Assembly (NCBI GenBank): GCA_018242065.1
Contig: JAFECQ010000026.1
Span: 1 to 34,729 of the forward strand
DNA length: 34,729 nucleotides
Reading direction: 5' to 3'
Source: Pseudomonadota bacterium
GTDB lineage: Bacteria; Pseudomonadota; Alphaproteobacteria; UBA9655
Shown piece after piece: positions 15,865 to 23,675 of the stretch; within the stretch, counting starts at the first letter, position 1, and each line of letters opens with the position of its first letter. The translations under genes were made by a program, and so were the position numbers. The notes under the pieces were generated by a model that was not told the origin of the DNA, searched no databases, and saw only the letters and a list, made by a program, of their open reading frames with translations.

Positions 15865-16275
15865 TTATTTTCTGTATGATTCTTTGTCGCGAATAGTTTT
15901 AATGCCTACCGCTTCTAAGAGATCAGATTCAATTTGAATACTCGGTTTAGTTAAAGCCCAATCCACCCATGCTCTACAAGAAGCCCTATATAGTAGACAA
16001 TTTTTATCGTAATGAAGGCCATCAACAGATTCATCCATTTCCGCAGCAGCCACAAGACTCTTTAAATCACGTCCTACCGTTGAAGATATAATTTTTGAGT
16101 AGGCTATTGGGTTTTGTGAGTCATAGAGTGAATTTCCTGAAAAAACGCAAATGGCTTCTTGAGATGAAAGCCAGCCTTTTTCAGCTATTTGAATGTACTT
16201 ATTGATTTTTTTTTCATCTTCATCACATTTAAGTTCATGAGATAAAGTACTTTTTTGATTGTGTTTATTTTTCAT
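15865..16275 (-). CDS. hypothetical protein downstream of integrase A
   Basis: 136 residues from the ATG at 16275, chosen because CGGAGAAAGCT precedes it and it overlaps the integrase stop by 11 bp; the longer frame starting at 16398 would overlap the integrase by 134 bp. The charged N-terminus (KNKHNQKSTLSHELKCDEDE) is followed by a mostly helical domain (WLSSQEAICVFSGNSLYDSQ, SCRAWVDWALTKPSIQ). No known motif. Element B has a different hypothetical gene (32498-33217) in the same place between integrase and excisionase, so this may be a backbone slot for regulators. Confidence 0.65.
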   Translation of the reverse strand: MKNKHNQKSTLSHELKCDEDEKKINKYIQIAEKGWLSSQEAICVFSGNSLYDSQNPIAYSKIISSTVGRDLKSLVAAAEMDESVDGLHYDKNCLLYRASCRAWVDWALTKPSIQIESDLLEAVGIKTIRDKESYRK

Positions 16276-17548
16276 AGCTTTCTCCGAAAAGTTCTTGATC
16301 AAGTTTTTCGACCATTTTTGATTTGTATTCTGTGGAAATATGCGCATAACGCGCTGTGCTCCTTGCATCCTTATGACCAAGAAGAGCTCCAATATCATGC
16401 AAACTTATTCCATTCATGCGATGGTAGGATGCCGTTGTATGCCTCAAATCATGTCGACGAAAATTTTTAATACCAGCTCTTTGTAAAGCAGCTCGCCAGG
16501 CAGAGCGAGTATCATACGGCCTTTGAGGATGATCAGGAGATGGAAAAAGCAAGGCATTAGGATCACTGTATTTAGGAAGATGCTCAATTATTAAATTGTA
16601 GGCATAGCCCTTTAATGGAATAAACCGAGGTTCTCCATTTTTAGAGTTACGAAGGATGATCAATTGCTCGTCGCGTTGAATATCACCTATTTTCAATCCC
16701 ATGATTTCGCCGTCTCTCATGCCTGTCGATAAGGCAAGGACTGTAGTTGTCAGTAAGATGGGACATTTACTATTCTTGGTTTCTTTGAGAAGTCGACTCA
16801 GCTCAGCTTGAGATAAGTAACGTTGACGAGCATTTGAAACTGAGGGTTTGGAAATTTTTTTAACGGGATTTTCAGAGATCCATTCCCATTCTTTCCATGA
16901 AATCGAAAAAAGATGAGATAATGAAGCCAGGTATCTTACAATAGTTGCAGGAGCTAACTTAATTCCTTCTTTTGCCTTCTCTTTTTCTAAAGCTAATAAG
17001 GCTTCCTTAATGTCAGAAGATCGAATAGACGAAAATTTCATTTTCCCAAGTTGTCCATCAAACCAATCAAGATGGTATTCTCGATTTCTGGAATCAGCGC
17101 CTTTTTTGGGTAGCTCTTCTTCTTTATATCTTTTGATTGCGTCTGAAAAAGTTTTTTTATTATTTTTGATTATATTGGGATGCAATTCATCCAAAAAAGC
17201 ATTTCGATCTTGTTCCGTTAACCATTGTTTAGCTGACTTAAGATCTGAGGTTGTTTTGAAAACTTCTTTATGTCCCGTCTTTCTGAATCTAGCTCGGAAC
17301 TTCACAATATTTTTACTTGTAATTCGAATATCAATGCCTGGGGGCAAACTCTTTTTGAGAGCTTCAAGATCTTTCATTGTAACGACCCTATTTTTAATGG
17401 TAAAAATTGGGTCAGCTACTGAACTGTTAACGTGACTTGTTGTGGGTTTCAGTGGCTTGCTGTCTTCATTTGGTCCATTCTTGGTCCACGGCAGTGGCTT
17501 AGCCGATTGGTCCAAAAGTGAAGTGCCAAATGAATCGCTTTCTGGCAT
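16265..17548 (-). CDS. int: tyrosine recombinase (integrase) of element A
   Basis: 427 residues from the ATG at 17548. A phage-type integrase: arm-binding domain (about 62-130 of the 17560-based frame), core-binding helices (about 135-240) and a catalytic domain with a complete set of residues (R282 in TGMRDGE, K307, H370 and R373 in HDLRHTT, H396 in LGHKD, nucleophile Y405 in ARYAHIS). The start is uncertain. An internal ATG at 17377 (MKDLEALKKSLPPGI) is where homologous domains usually begin, and the 57 codons before it contain the TGGTCCA arm repeats, so that stretch may be attachment-site DNA rather than protein. It lies directly downstream of the tRNA-Thr half-site, the classic arrangement for tRNA-targeting integrases. 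Confidence 0.9.
   Translation of the reverse strand: MPESDSFGTSLLDQSAKPLPWTKNGPNEDSKPLKPTTSHVNSSVADPIFTIKNRVVTMKDLEALKKSLPPGIDIRITSKNIVKFRARFRKTGHKEVFKTTSDLKSAKQWLTEQDRNAFLDELHPNIIKNNKKTFSDAIKRYKEEELPKKGADSRNREYHLDWFDGQLGKMKFSSIRSSDIKEALLALEKEKAKEGIKLAPATIVRYLASLSHLFSISWKEWEWISENPVKKISKPSVSNARQRYLSQAELSRLLKETKNSKCPILLTTTVLALSTGMRDGEIMGLKIGDIQRDEQLIILRNSKNGEPRFIPLKGYAYNLIIEHLPKYSDPNALLFPSPDHPQRPYDTRSAWRAALQRAGIKNFRRHDLRHTTASYHRMNGISLHDIGALLGHKDARSTARYAHISTEYKSKMVEKLDQELFGESYEK
17471..17514. repeat. arm-type integrase sites, element A, integrase side
   Basis: Three direct copies of TGGTCCA at 17471, 17482 and 17508. The first two are spaced 11 bp and sit in a block nearly identical to the one at the other end of element A (34591-34608), including a trailing CGG. 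They are about 117 bp from the tRNA-like core. Helical-turn spacing and presence at both element ends suggest binding sites for the Int1 arm-binding domain (inference). Confidence 0.65.
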
Positions 17549-17572
17549 ACCTCTCAACAATTAAATGTGAAT

Positions 17573-17620
17573 TGCCCAAAGCCGGAGTCGAACCGACGAC
17601 CTTCGCATTACGAATGCGGG
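17573..17620 (-). other. attachment site 1: 3' half of tRNA-Thr(CGT)
   Basis: The minus strand carries a good tRNA 3' half: anticodon arm CGCA-TTCGTAA-TGCG (anticodon CGT, bases 17612-17610), variable loop, T arm GTCGG-TTCGACT-CCGGC, acceptor strand TTTGGGC and discriminator A; there is no CCA. The 5' side does not fold into a convincing D arm and acceptor, so this is not a working tRNA gene. It is the core of an attachment site that restores the 3' end of a host tRNA-Thr on integration. The anticodon stem (GCATT ACG AATGC) is the probable inverted core-binding pair. Confidence 0.82.
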
Positions 17621-17687
17621 AGTTATTCAGACAATCCGGCAAGAACCAGCCGCTTTACCTGTGATAATAGAGCTAAAGGGCATAAAA

Positions 17688-17711
17688 GGCTAATGGATTT
17701 TAACGGGTTTT
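17688..17711 (+). repeat. direct repeat, left copy flanking the CBASS genes
   Basis: GCTAATGGATTTTA (17689-17702) is shared exactly with 19797-19810, and the following bases (ACGGGTTTT here, TCGGATTTG there) are similar. The two copies bracket the CD-NTase and Cap5 genes, suggesting that this cassette was acquired by recombination at, or carries, element-end sequence. Confidence 0.5.
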
Positions 17712-17730
17712 GCTGACAAAATGTTTTTTC

Positions 17731-17752
17731 GTTGCACCGCGGTTGCACCGCG
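17731..17752. repeat. arm-type integrase sites, element B, far end
   Basis: Two perfect tandem 11-bp units GTTGCACCGCG (17731-17741 and 17742-17752), about 115 bp from the attachment core. The same TGCACCG pair with the same 11-bp spacing occurs at the integrase end of element B (34339-34356). Probable arm sites for Int2 (inference). Confidence 0.65.
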
Positions 17753-17781
17753 ATTTTGTGTAGAATGCTCAATCCTTTGAT

Positions 17782-18948
17782 CTAATCACCAACGATAGAT
17801 TGAAACTTAAAACCGCCGTTAGCGTGATCGAAATCATATACGCGAAGTTTGGGGTGCACTTTAGGGAGTCTTTCTCTTCCACACATAATAGCAATCGGCG
17901 CAGGAACAGCGGAGAATACTGAAATTGTTTCGAGCAGTCCATGTTCTGCACTGATAAGACCTAACGTCTTAGAATAGATTGCTTTAAAAGCTTCGAGGTC
18001 GGCTTTTTGATTTAGAAACATTGTATTTGGAGTTTGTTCATCCAGAGAAATTTGGTAAATGGAAGCATTTTCTTTGTACGCGTCAGGAAGATTTTCTATA
18101 GGAATTGTGCCACTTAGCGCTAGTGTCAAAACAATCGGAGCAGTCGGACCACCTGTCTTAATTTTTGTGAGTTTATAGGTTACTAAACGTCCCTCTGTTT
18201 TCCATGTCCAATCTTCTGTATCTCTATGTCTTTGATAAAGGGATGCAGGCACTTTATTGCTTAACTCAGCGCCAAGGATCATCAATTGAACCATAGGGCC
18301 TATGCCGAAAATTGATAGATGTTGTGCTTTTTCAACTTCGCCATCGGTATCAAAAAGCAGGCTTATTTTCCGTTTAATTAGAGCCTTTGCGGTTTTCAAA
18401 AAATCGTGAGTTTCTTCTGACCCTTTCAAGCCTGTTAAATCAATGTGCGTGCCTTTCGATGAGATTGGATAGCGAGGAAACATTGCTTGGCGGATATGGT
18501 CTTTACGAACCGAAACTTCCTGTCCCCGAATTGGAGAGGTAAAAACGAGAACTGCACTTCGCTTTTCAGGTCCAATTTCTGTCACGGTTTTAATGCGAAT
18601 TTCATGTGCTTCCTTAATGTGTTCTAGTGTTTTACGGGAATAGTCGCGCCAATTATCATCTATAAATTTGTGGCAAGATGGGCAAAGCAACATCAAGTTT
18701 GAGATGTCATTGATATCTTCTGGGCGTTCCCCATCATTTCCTCGAGGACCTTTTTCTTTAAAGGCAACAATGTGAGCCATCTCGGCAAAAACACCTTTTG
18801 TTTGAGTCAGATTGTGCATCATGACATTTTCATTGCAAAATTCACAACGTCCTCCAGCCGCAACAAAGAGATGAAGACGAGTCAAATCTGATATTTTTCG
18901 GGAAAGTTTTTTAAAAGGAGACTGGCTGCTTTCATTTTTTTTCAACAT
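17782..18948 (-). CDS. cap5: CBASS effector Cap5: HNH endonuclease fused to SAVED domain
   Basis: 388 residues from the ATG at 18948 (GAATGAGGCTCGT upstream; in-frame ATG 18963 overlaps the CD-NTase stop and is an alternative). An HNH nuclease comes first, with zinc pair CEFC, catalytic MAHIVAF, then SNLMLLCPSCHKFID (about residues 35-98). A linker leads to the SAVED domain (about 130-385) with its hallmark segment LSIFGIGPMVQLMILGAELS followed by YQRHRDTEDWTW. Cap5 proteins are dormant nucleases that assemble when SAVED binds a cyclic oligonucleotide and then degrade DNA, killing the infected cell. Both catalytic histidines and the asparagine appear present. Encoded directly downstream of the cyclase and apparently co-transcribed with it. 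Confidence 0.9.
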   Translation of the reverse strand: MLKKNESSQSPFKKLSRKISDLTRLHLFVAAGGRCEFCNENVMMHNLTQTKGVFAEMAHIVAFKEKGPRGNDGERPEDINDISNLMLLCPSCHKFIDDNWRDYSRKTLEHIKEAHEIRIKTVTEIGPEKRSAVLVFTSPIRGQEVSVRKDHIRQAMFPRYPISSKGTHIDLTGLKGSEETHDFLKTAKALIKRKISLLFDTDGEVEKAQHLSIFGIGPMVQLMILGAELSNKVPASLYQRHRDTEDWTWKTEGRLVTYKLTKIKTGGPTAPIVLTLALSGTIPIENLPDAYKENASIYQISLDEQTPNTMFLNQKADLEAFKAIYSKTLGLISAEHGLLETISVFSAVPAPIAIMCGRERLPKVHPKLRVYDFDHANGGFKFQSIVGD

Positions 18949-18959
18949 ACGAGCCTCAT

Positions 18960-19715
18960 TCATACAAAAAGTTGATTCCAAGATTCAGCTGCAATAGCAT
19001 TTTCAGCTGCTGTCTTAATTTTTTTACGCTCAGAGTGATTCAGATCTTCTAAAAGATTATTGTTGCTATTAGCAGGATCATTGAAAGTATAATTTTCAAT
19101 GTTATCTCTTATGTACCCAAAACAAGCCATCAGCTGTCCTGGGAAGTCATCATAATTCTTGCCCGCACATCCTTCTATGGTCATTAATTCTAGAAGAAAC
19201 GACTTATGGAAAGGAATTTGTCTTCGCTCCTTCCAAAGCTTCATTAAACGAATGACTGGAAGGCGTCCGCTTTTCTTTACTTTATCAATATGCGTTTTTA
19301 AGCTGGTTTTAAGACTGCTTTTTTTGTCACTGCGATAAAGATTTGCATTTAAAAAAGTTGAATCTAACGCTCTTCCAGGAACAACATCGATGTGAAATCC
19401 ATTTGAAAACGGTATTTCCCAGCATACTGTTTTGGGATTTACGAATTTCCAATGACGCCGCAATACGTTTCCAACAGCAGAATAGATTGTTTCAAGAGAG
19501 GATATTGTTGTGTGCGGCCAATAAATTACTATGTCCAAATCATAGCGTGTTCGAATCATACTCCCTTTACTATAAGAACCGGCATAATAAAATCTTGGGT
19601 TACCCGATAAAACAGAAAGTTGAGTTTGAATTTCAGTTCGCAAGTTTTGCAGAGTCTGAATTTCTGCGATTGTAAGATCTTGAGAGGAGAGCAAATTATT
19701 AAAATATTGCGACAT
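18960..19715 (-). CDS. cdn: CD-NTase (cyclic oligonucleotide synthase) of a CBASS
   Basis: 251 residues. It has the nucleotidyltransferase signature GSYSKGS (46-52), DLD with both metal-binding aspartates D59 and D61 (RYDLDIVIYW), and the third carboxylate D110 (GFHIDVVPG). A helical C-terminal part follows (RLPVIRLMKLWKERRQIPFH), as in the OAS-like fold of CD-NTases. At 251 residues it is shorter than most, with little beyond the core. The partner is a SAVED effector, so the product should be a cyclic di- or trinucleotide; the exact molecule cannot be read from the sequence. No Cap2/Cap3 or HORMA/TRIP13 genes flank it, so this is the simple type I layout. Confidence 0.87.
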   Translation of the reverse strand: MSQYFNNLLSSQDLTIAEIQTLQNLRTEIQTQLSVLSGNPRFYYAGSYSKGSMIRTRYDLDIVIYWPHTTISSLETIYSAVGNVLRRHWKFVNPKTVCWEIPFSNGFHIDVVPGRALDSTFLNANLYRSDKKSSLKTSLKTHIDKVKKSGRLPVIRLMKLWKERRQIPFHKSFLLELMTIEGCAGKNYDDFPGQLMACFGYIRDNIENYTFNDPANSNNNLLEDLNHSERKKIKTAAENAIAAESWNQLFV

Positions 19716-19771
19716 AAAAACTAATTCCGGTTATCTCTACAACAGCAAAATGCTAGGGAATTTAAGAAGTT

Positions 19772-19801
19772 ATTATAGCCAAGTCTTAAACAAAATGCTA
19801 A
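19772..19801 (-). promoter_or_regulatory. probable CBASS promoter
   Basis: On the minus strand TTAGCA (19801-19796), an 18-base spacer, then TATAAT (19777-19772), about 57 bp upstream of the CD-NTase start. The -35 lies inside the direct-repeat copy at 19796-19819. Confidence 0.5.
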
Positions 19802-19819
19802 TGGATTTTATCGGATTTG
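19796..19819 (+). repeat. direct repeat, right copy flanking the CBASS genes
   Basis: Begins TGCTAATGGATTTTA; shares 14 consecutive bases with 17689-17702 and most of the next eight. It sits between the CBASS promoter region and the end of the YgjP-like gene. Confidence 0.5.
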
Positions 19820-19839
19820 AACGGATAGAATGGAAAAAC

Positions 19840-20553
19840 TCAATGCTTCCAATGATCATGTCCTAAGGGTTCACAGCCAAGCTCCTCTTTGTGAAGACGC
19901 CAATGAGGCATGAAATTGTCCATGTGTGCTTTAAATTGCGCGTTGTGATGTTTTTCCAGTAAATGTACCAATTCATGAACCACGATATATTCTAGGCATT
20001 GTACTGGTTTTTTAATGAGTTCAAGATTGATCCAGATCCTGCGCTCACTTGTATTACAAGAGCCCCATTTGGTTTTCATTTTCTTTACGCCCCATTCAGC
20101 TACTTCAACGTTTAGAAGAGGCTGCCATTTTTCCAACATGGGAGGGATGAAATTCTTGATTTCTTTTCTATACCATTGCTGCAAAGCTAATTCGCGTTGT
20201 TCGGTAGTACTGTGAGGTGGCATGTAGAGCTTAATGACAGACTTATTACATATCACTTTGATTGGTCCAGGACTCTCAATAACATCTAAGCGATAGCGTT
20301 GACCAAGATAGTAATGACTTTCTCCGCTAACCATCTCCCTTGATGATTGTCGAGGCTGGTTAGCAAATTTAGCCTGTTGCTGCTTGATCCATCCCATTTT
20401 TCCAATTACGGCATATCGGATCGCCTCATCACTTACCGCTAAAGGAGCCGCTACACGAACTTTTCCATCAGGCGGATAAACCCCAAGGTGCAAATTCTTT
20501 ATCTCTTTGCGCACAATGTCGACGGTGATACCATTCACATCAATTTGATGCAT
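19840..20553 (-). CDS. YgjP-like metallopeptidase (DUF45/M48-type)
   Basis: 237 residues. A strand-rich N-terminus is followed by the conserved KKMKTKWGSCNTSERRIWIN block (158-177) and the zinc motif HELVH (193-197) with a further ligand in LEKHHNAQF. This is the YgjP/DUF45 (WLM-like) family, which very often follows hsdR in type I restriction operons; its substrate there is unknown. The start lies two bases after the HsdR stop, so it is the last gene of the restriction operon. A role in trimming or controlling the restriction complex is only inferred from this recurrent linkage. Confidence 0.88.
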   Translation of the reverse strand: MHQIDVNGITVDIVRKEIKNLHLGVYPPDGKVRVAAPLAVSDEAIRYAVIGKMGWIKQQQAKFANQPRQSSREMVSGESHYYLGQRYRLDVIESPGPIKVICNKSVIKLYMPPHSTTEQRELALQQWYRKEIKNFIPPMLEKWQPLLNVEVAEWGVKKMKTKWGSCNTSERRIWINLELIKKPVQCLEYIVVHELVHLLEKHHNAQFKAHMDNFMPHWRLHKEELGCEPLGHDHWKH

Positions 20554-20555
20554 CT

Positions 20556-23500
20556 TTAGTACTCCGGTTGATTTTGAACGATATCAAGAATTTTAGATGT
20601 TAATGCATCATGAGGATCGGTCGATTCACCCATATAGGTGCCAGACTCTTCGCGCACCATAAAGCCTTGCCGTTTATTCAGAGCACTCTTGATAGCATTC
20701 TGGACTTTGATTCTCTTGATGCGGTTATTGCGCCAATCATCTTGTCGATTTTTGATTATCGTTTCATGAACAGCCAGGGCGATTTCTTCATTTTCATTCA
20801 AGTTATCGTATAGAGCTCGTTTGCCAGCTGTATTTACTGAGGATGGATAATTTGAATTGCTTGCGGGATTCTTTACCTGCTTGGTTAATTCAATAACCTT
20901 AGCCAAATAGCTTTCATAATCGATTGCTTGCTGTCGACGCTGCTCTATGAGTGCGCTTAACAGTTCGGACATTTTTTCATAATATTTGGGATTGATTGGA
21001 TGTTCATCGATGATCAATTTTCTCACGTTGTTCTCAATCGTTTCAGCCACCGCCTCTTTCTTCTGCATACTCTTGGGAAGGGATTGTATAGCATCGGGTC
21101 CGCGCTCAACAATCAGTTGGATCAAGGATAAATCATCAAAAGCTGAGATTTTTTCACTCTCTTCTGCGCGAATGTAGGTGTCGATGAGATGGCGCATAGC
21201 GGGTTCATACATCTTGAGATCGATGTAATCGCCACTAGCTAGTTTTACCTCCGTGCGAACTTTTTCATAGTGATCGACTTCGCTCTTGAGTAAATTAATC
21301 TCTGTTAAGCTGTAGCCGGCTTCCTCTAATTCATTTGCCATATTTGCAAAGGCACGAATGAATGCAGCGGTCAGTTTGTATAGAGCAAGGCGCTTCGGTT
21401 CATTTCTCTTAAGCTGTTCGGGATTTCCCGATTCCTTAGCGCAAAAGTAATGCATATAGGCAGGCGTATCTTTCGGCGGTTCTACCGGCTCACAAAGGTT
21501 CTTAATAGATTCTCTTGCTTGCTCCAAACGTTCCTTTGCTGTGTTTAACCTATCCTGTAATAGTCCTGCCACATCAGCTTTATCATAACCTGCCAACGCT
21601 TCTGCGGTATAGTCAGTCACAGATTTTTCCAAGTGTTTGAAGAGATCTTTGTAGTCGATGATGTAGCCATACTCCTTATCATCTCCATCAAGACGGTTAA
21701 CCCGGCAAATAGCCTGGAAGAGGCCATGATCATGCATTTGCTTATCTATATAAAGATAGGTCGCTGAAGGAGCGTCAAAGCCCGTTAAGAGTTTATCCAC
21801 TACGATTAGTAGCTTCATTTGGCCCGGCTCATCAACAAACTTCTTCTTAACTGCCTTTTCAAAAGTATCGGGATCTTGACCCGCCAGCATTTTATTATAG
21901 ATCTCATACTGACGCAGTTTTTCGGTCATTCCTTCGCCCGACTCTTCCCCCTTAATGTCTGCCGGAGAGGGTTTATAAGAAGTGATAATCGCACATTTTC
22001 CGGATAAATCCGTTTTGTCAAAGAGCTCATAAAACTTACAGGCTGAAAAAATGCTGTCACAAACGAGCATTGCATTTCCGCGCCCGCTAATTAGGCGATC
22101 GCGCGTTTCCATATCCAAAAGTATGTCGGCAACAATCTTCTCAAGCCTTGATTGACTAGAAAGCACTTTTCGGAGAGTTCCCCATCGTTTTTTAAGTTGT
22201 GCTTTGGCAAGATCCGTTAGATTTTTAGTCTTTGATGTAAACCAGAGATCAATTCTTTCTTGCGAAGTGATCTTTTGGTCGATGTCTCGGGCCTCATAAC
22301 GCAAATCTAGGACAACACCATCCTCTACAGCTTCGTTAAATTTGTAGGTATGGATGTAGGGGCCGAAAATCTCGATGCTTCTTTGCTTATCTGCTTTGAG
22401 TAAAGGTGTACCGGTAAAACCAAGAAAGAGTGCACTTGGCAAAAACGCTTTCATTGCCTTATGCAAGTCGCCTGATTGTGTGCGGTGGCATTCATCAACG
22501 AAAACAAACAGATTTCCTTTTGCGAGAAAGTTCGATGGGATAGCCCTCTTCATTTCCTCAATGAATTTTTTAATATTTGTTCCGTTTTCCTCTTCGTCTT
22601 TACCGCCGAATTTGTGAATAAGCGAGCAAATGAGCCAAGGAGTTGTCTGATTTAAAGTTGAAAGTAAATCGGCACCACTCTTGGTCCGATAGACCGTTTT
22701 TTCATTTACCCCTATAAAAGTCTTTTCGATTTGCTCATCTAATTCTTTGCGGTCAGTGACAATAAGAACTCTTGCGTCAGTGATATTTTCACGAATCCAT
22801 TTGGCGAGCCAAACCATGGTTAAACTTTTACCAGAACCCTGCGTGTGCCAGATGATACCGCCTTCCCGCCTCTTTAAGTATTCTTGAGCTGCGCGAATTC
22901 CAAAATATTGATTCGGACGACATAGCTTTTTTATACCGGCATCAAAGACAATGTAGTCGTGAATAAGCTCTAAAAATCTGGCTTTGTTGCATATCTGAGA
23001 GATATGGCGATCAAGCGTATTCGAGATGGTACTCTCTTCTTTCCATGTCAGATAATATTTTTCCGGGGTTTCAATCGTCCCATAACGAAGCCCTTCGGTA
23101 TCATTGCCCGCCATAACAACTTGAATTGTTGAGAAAAAATGCTGAATAAAGATCGATTTTTGATTATCTAAATTTTGACGAATTCCTTCGGAGACAGATA
23201 CGATAGAGCGTTTAAGCTCAATGACGCCTAATGCAATACCGTTAACGTATAAGACAACATCAGGGCGTTTTGTATGTGATTGTGGATCAATTCCCTTGAC
23301 GGTGACCTCTTCGGCTATTGCAAAGTCATTGTTTTCAGGATTGTTCCAATCAATCAAATTGATCGTTTGTGTATTTTCTCCCACTTCTGGACGCACATTT
23401 ACGCCATAACGCAGCAACTCATAAACATCTTTGTTTCTGTCATAGAAGCTTTTACTTTTATCATCCGCAGCTTTGCCGATGAAATGTATTGCGCGTCTTA

Positions 23501-23675
23501 TCAAGACGTCTTCGTATCCTTGCTCTTGCAAGTATTTTTGAAGGAGATCTTCGTCGATGTTTCTGTTATATGGTCGATCGATCCAATTGCCAAGGTAATG
23601 ATACCCTAGCTCATTGCAGAATAGCTTGATCACTCGTTGCTGTGTGATTTCCTCATTGCGTCCAACGTTCTTCAT
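20556..23675 (-). CDS. hsdR: type I restriction enzyme, R subunit (nuclease-translocase)
   Basis: 1039 residues, normal for HsdR. The N-terminal nuclease has the PD-(D/E)xK core (D139 in KRPDVV, E153 and K155 in VIELKRS). The SF2 translocase follows with Walker A TQGSGKS (278-284), DECH box (394-397), TGTPL (motif III) and later helicase motifs (LLTGFDAP, QAICRVNR). A helical C-terminal region (about 750-1039) should dock onto the M2S core. All catalytic residues look intact. Its ATG overlaps the HsdS stop by four bases. Function: ATP-driven translocation and cleavage of DNA lacking the host methylation pattern. Confidence 0.93.
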   Translation of the reverse strand: MKNVGRNEEITQQRVIKLFCNELGYHYLGNWIDRPYNRNIDEDLLQKYLQEQGYEDVLIRRAIHFIGKAADDKSKSFYDRNKDVYELLRYGVNVRPEVGENTQTINLIDWNNPENNDFAIAEEVTVKGIDPQSHTKRPDVVLYVNGIALGVIELKRSIVSVSEGIRQNLDNQKSIFIQHFFSTIQVVMAGNDTEGLRYGTIETPEKYYLTWKEESTISNTLDRHISQICNKARFLELIHDYIVFDAGIKKLCRPNQYFGIRAAQEYLKRREGGIIWHTQGSGKSLTMVWLAKWIRENITDARVLIVTDRKELDEQIEKTFIGVNEKTVYRTKSGADLLSTLNQTTPWLICSLIHKFGGKDEEENGTNIKKFIEEMKRAIPSNFLAKGNLFVFVDECHRTQSGDLHKAMKAFLPSALFLGFTGTPLLKADKQRSIEIFGPYIHTYKFNEAVEDGVVLDLRYEARDIDQKITSQERIDLWFTSKTKNLTDLAKAQLKKRWGTLRKVLSSQSRLEKIVADILLDMETRDRLISGRGNAMLVCDSIFSACKFYELFDKTDLSGKCAIITSYKPSPADIKGEESGEGMTEKLRQYEIYNKMLAGQDPDTFEKAVKKKFVDEPGQMKLLIVVDKLLTGFDAPSATYLYIDKQMHDHGLFQAICRVNRLDGDDKEYGYIIDYKDLFKHLEKSVTDYTAEALAGYDKADVAGLLQDRLNTAKERLEQARESIKNLCEPVEPPKDTPAYMHYFCAKESGNPEQLKRNEPKRLALYKLTAAFIRAFANMANELEEAGYSLTEINLLKSEVDHYEKVRTEVKLASGDYIDLKMYEPAMRHLIDTYIRAEESEKISAFDDLSLIQLIVERGPDAIQSLPKSMQKKEAVAETIENNVRKLIIDEHPINPKYYEKMSELLSALIEQRRQQAIDYESYLAKVIELTKQVKNPASNSNYPSSVNTAGKRALYDNLNENEEIALAVHETIIKNRQDDWRNNRIKRIKVQNAIKSALNKRQGFMVREESGTYMGESTDPHDALTSKILDIVQNQPEY

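Larger units (their letters stand above)
1..17611. mobile_element. element A (also includes about 34466-34729): tRNA-Thr integrative element, about 17.85 kb
   Basis: Bounded by the two tRNA-Thr cores, with TGGTCCA arm pairs at both ends and Int1 at the right end. It carries higBA, hypotheticals, the AAA/radical SAM/pseudokinase-helicase/coiled-coil operon, and a backbone of int, xis-like, primase-helicase and DUF5681 genes. No structural phage genes. The gene content resembles phage satellites or P4-like elements in outline (inference). Confidence 0.7.

Noticed and set aside
15865..16398. Long start (16398) for the hypothetical gene after integrase A
   Set aside because: It would overlap the integrase by 134 bp; the start at 16275 has a good ribosome binding site and an 11-bp overlap.
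17573..17690. A complete tRNA-Thr gene
   Set aside because: The 3' half folds well, but the 5' side gives only four pairable acceptor bases and no proper D arm, and spacing is too long; it is a half-tRNA attachment core.
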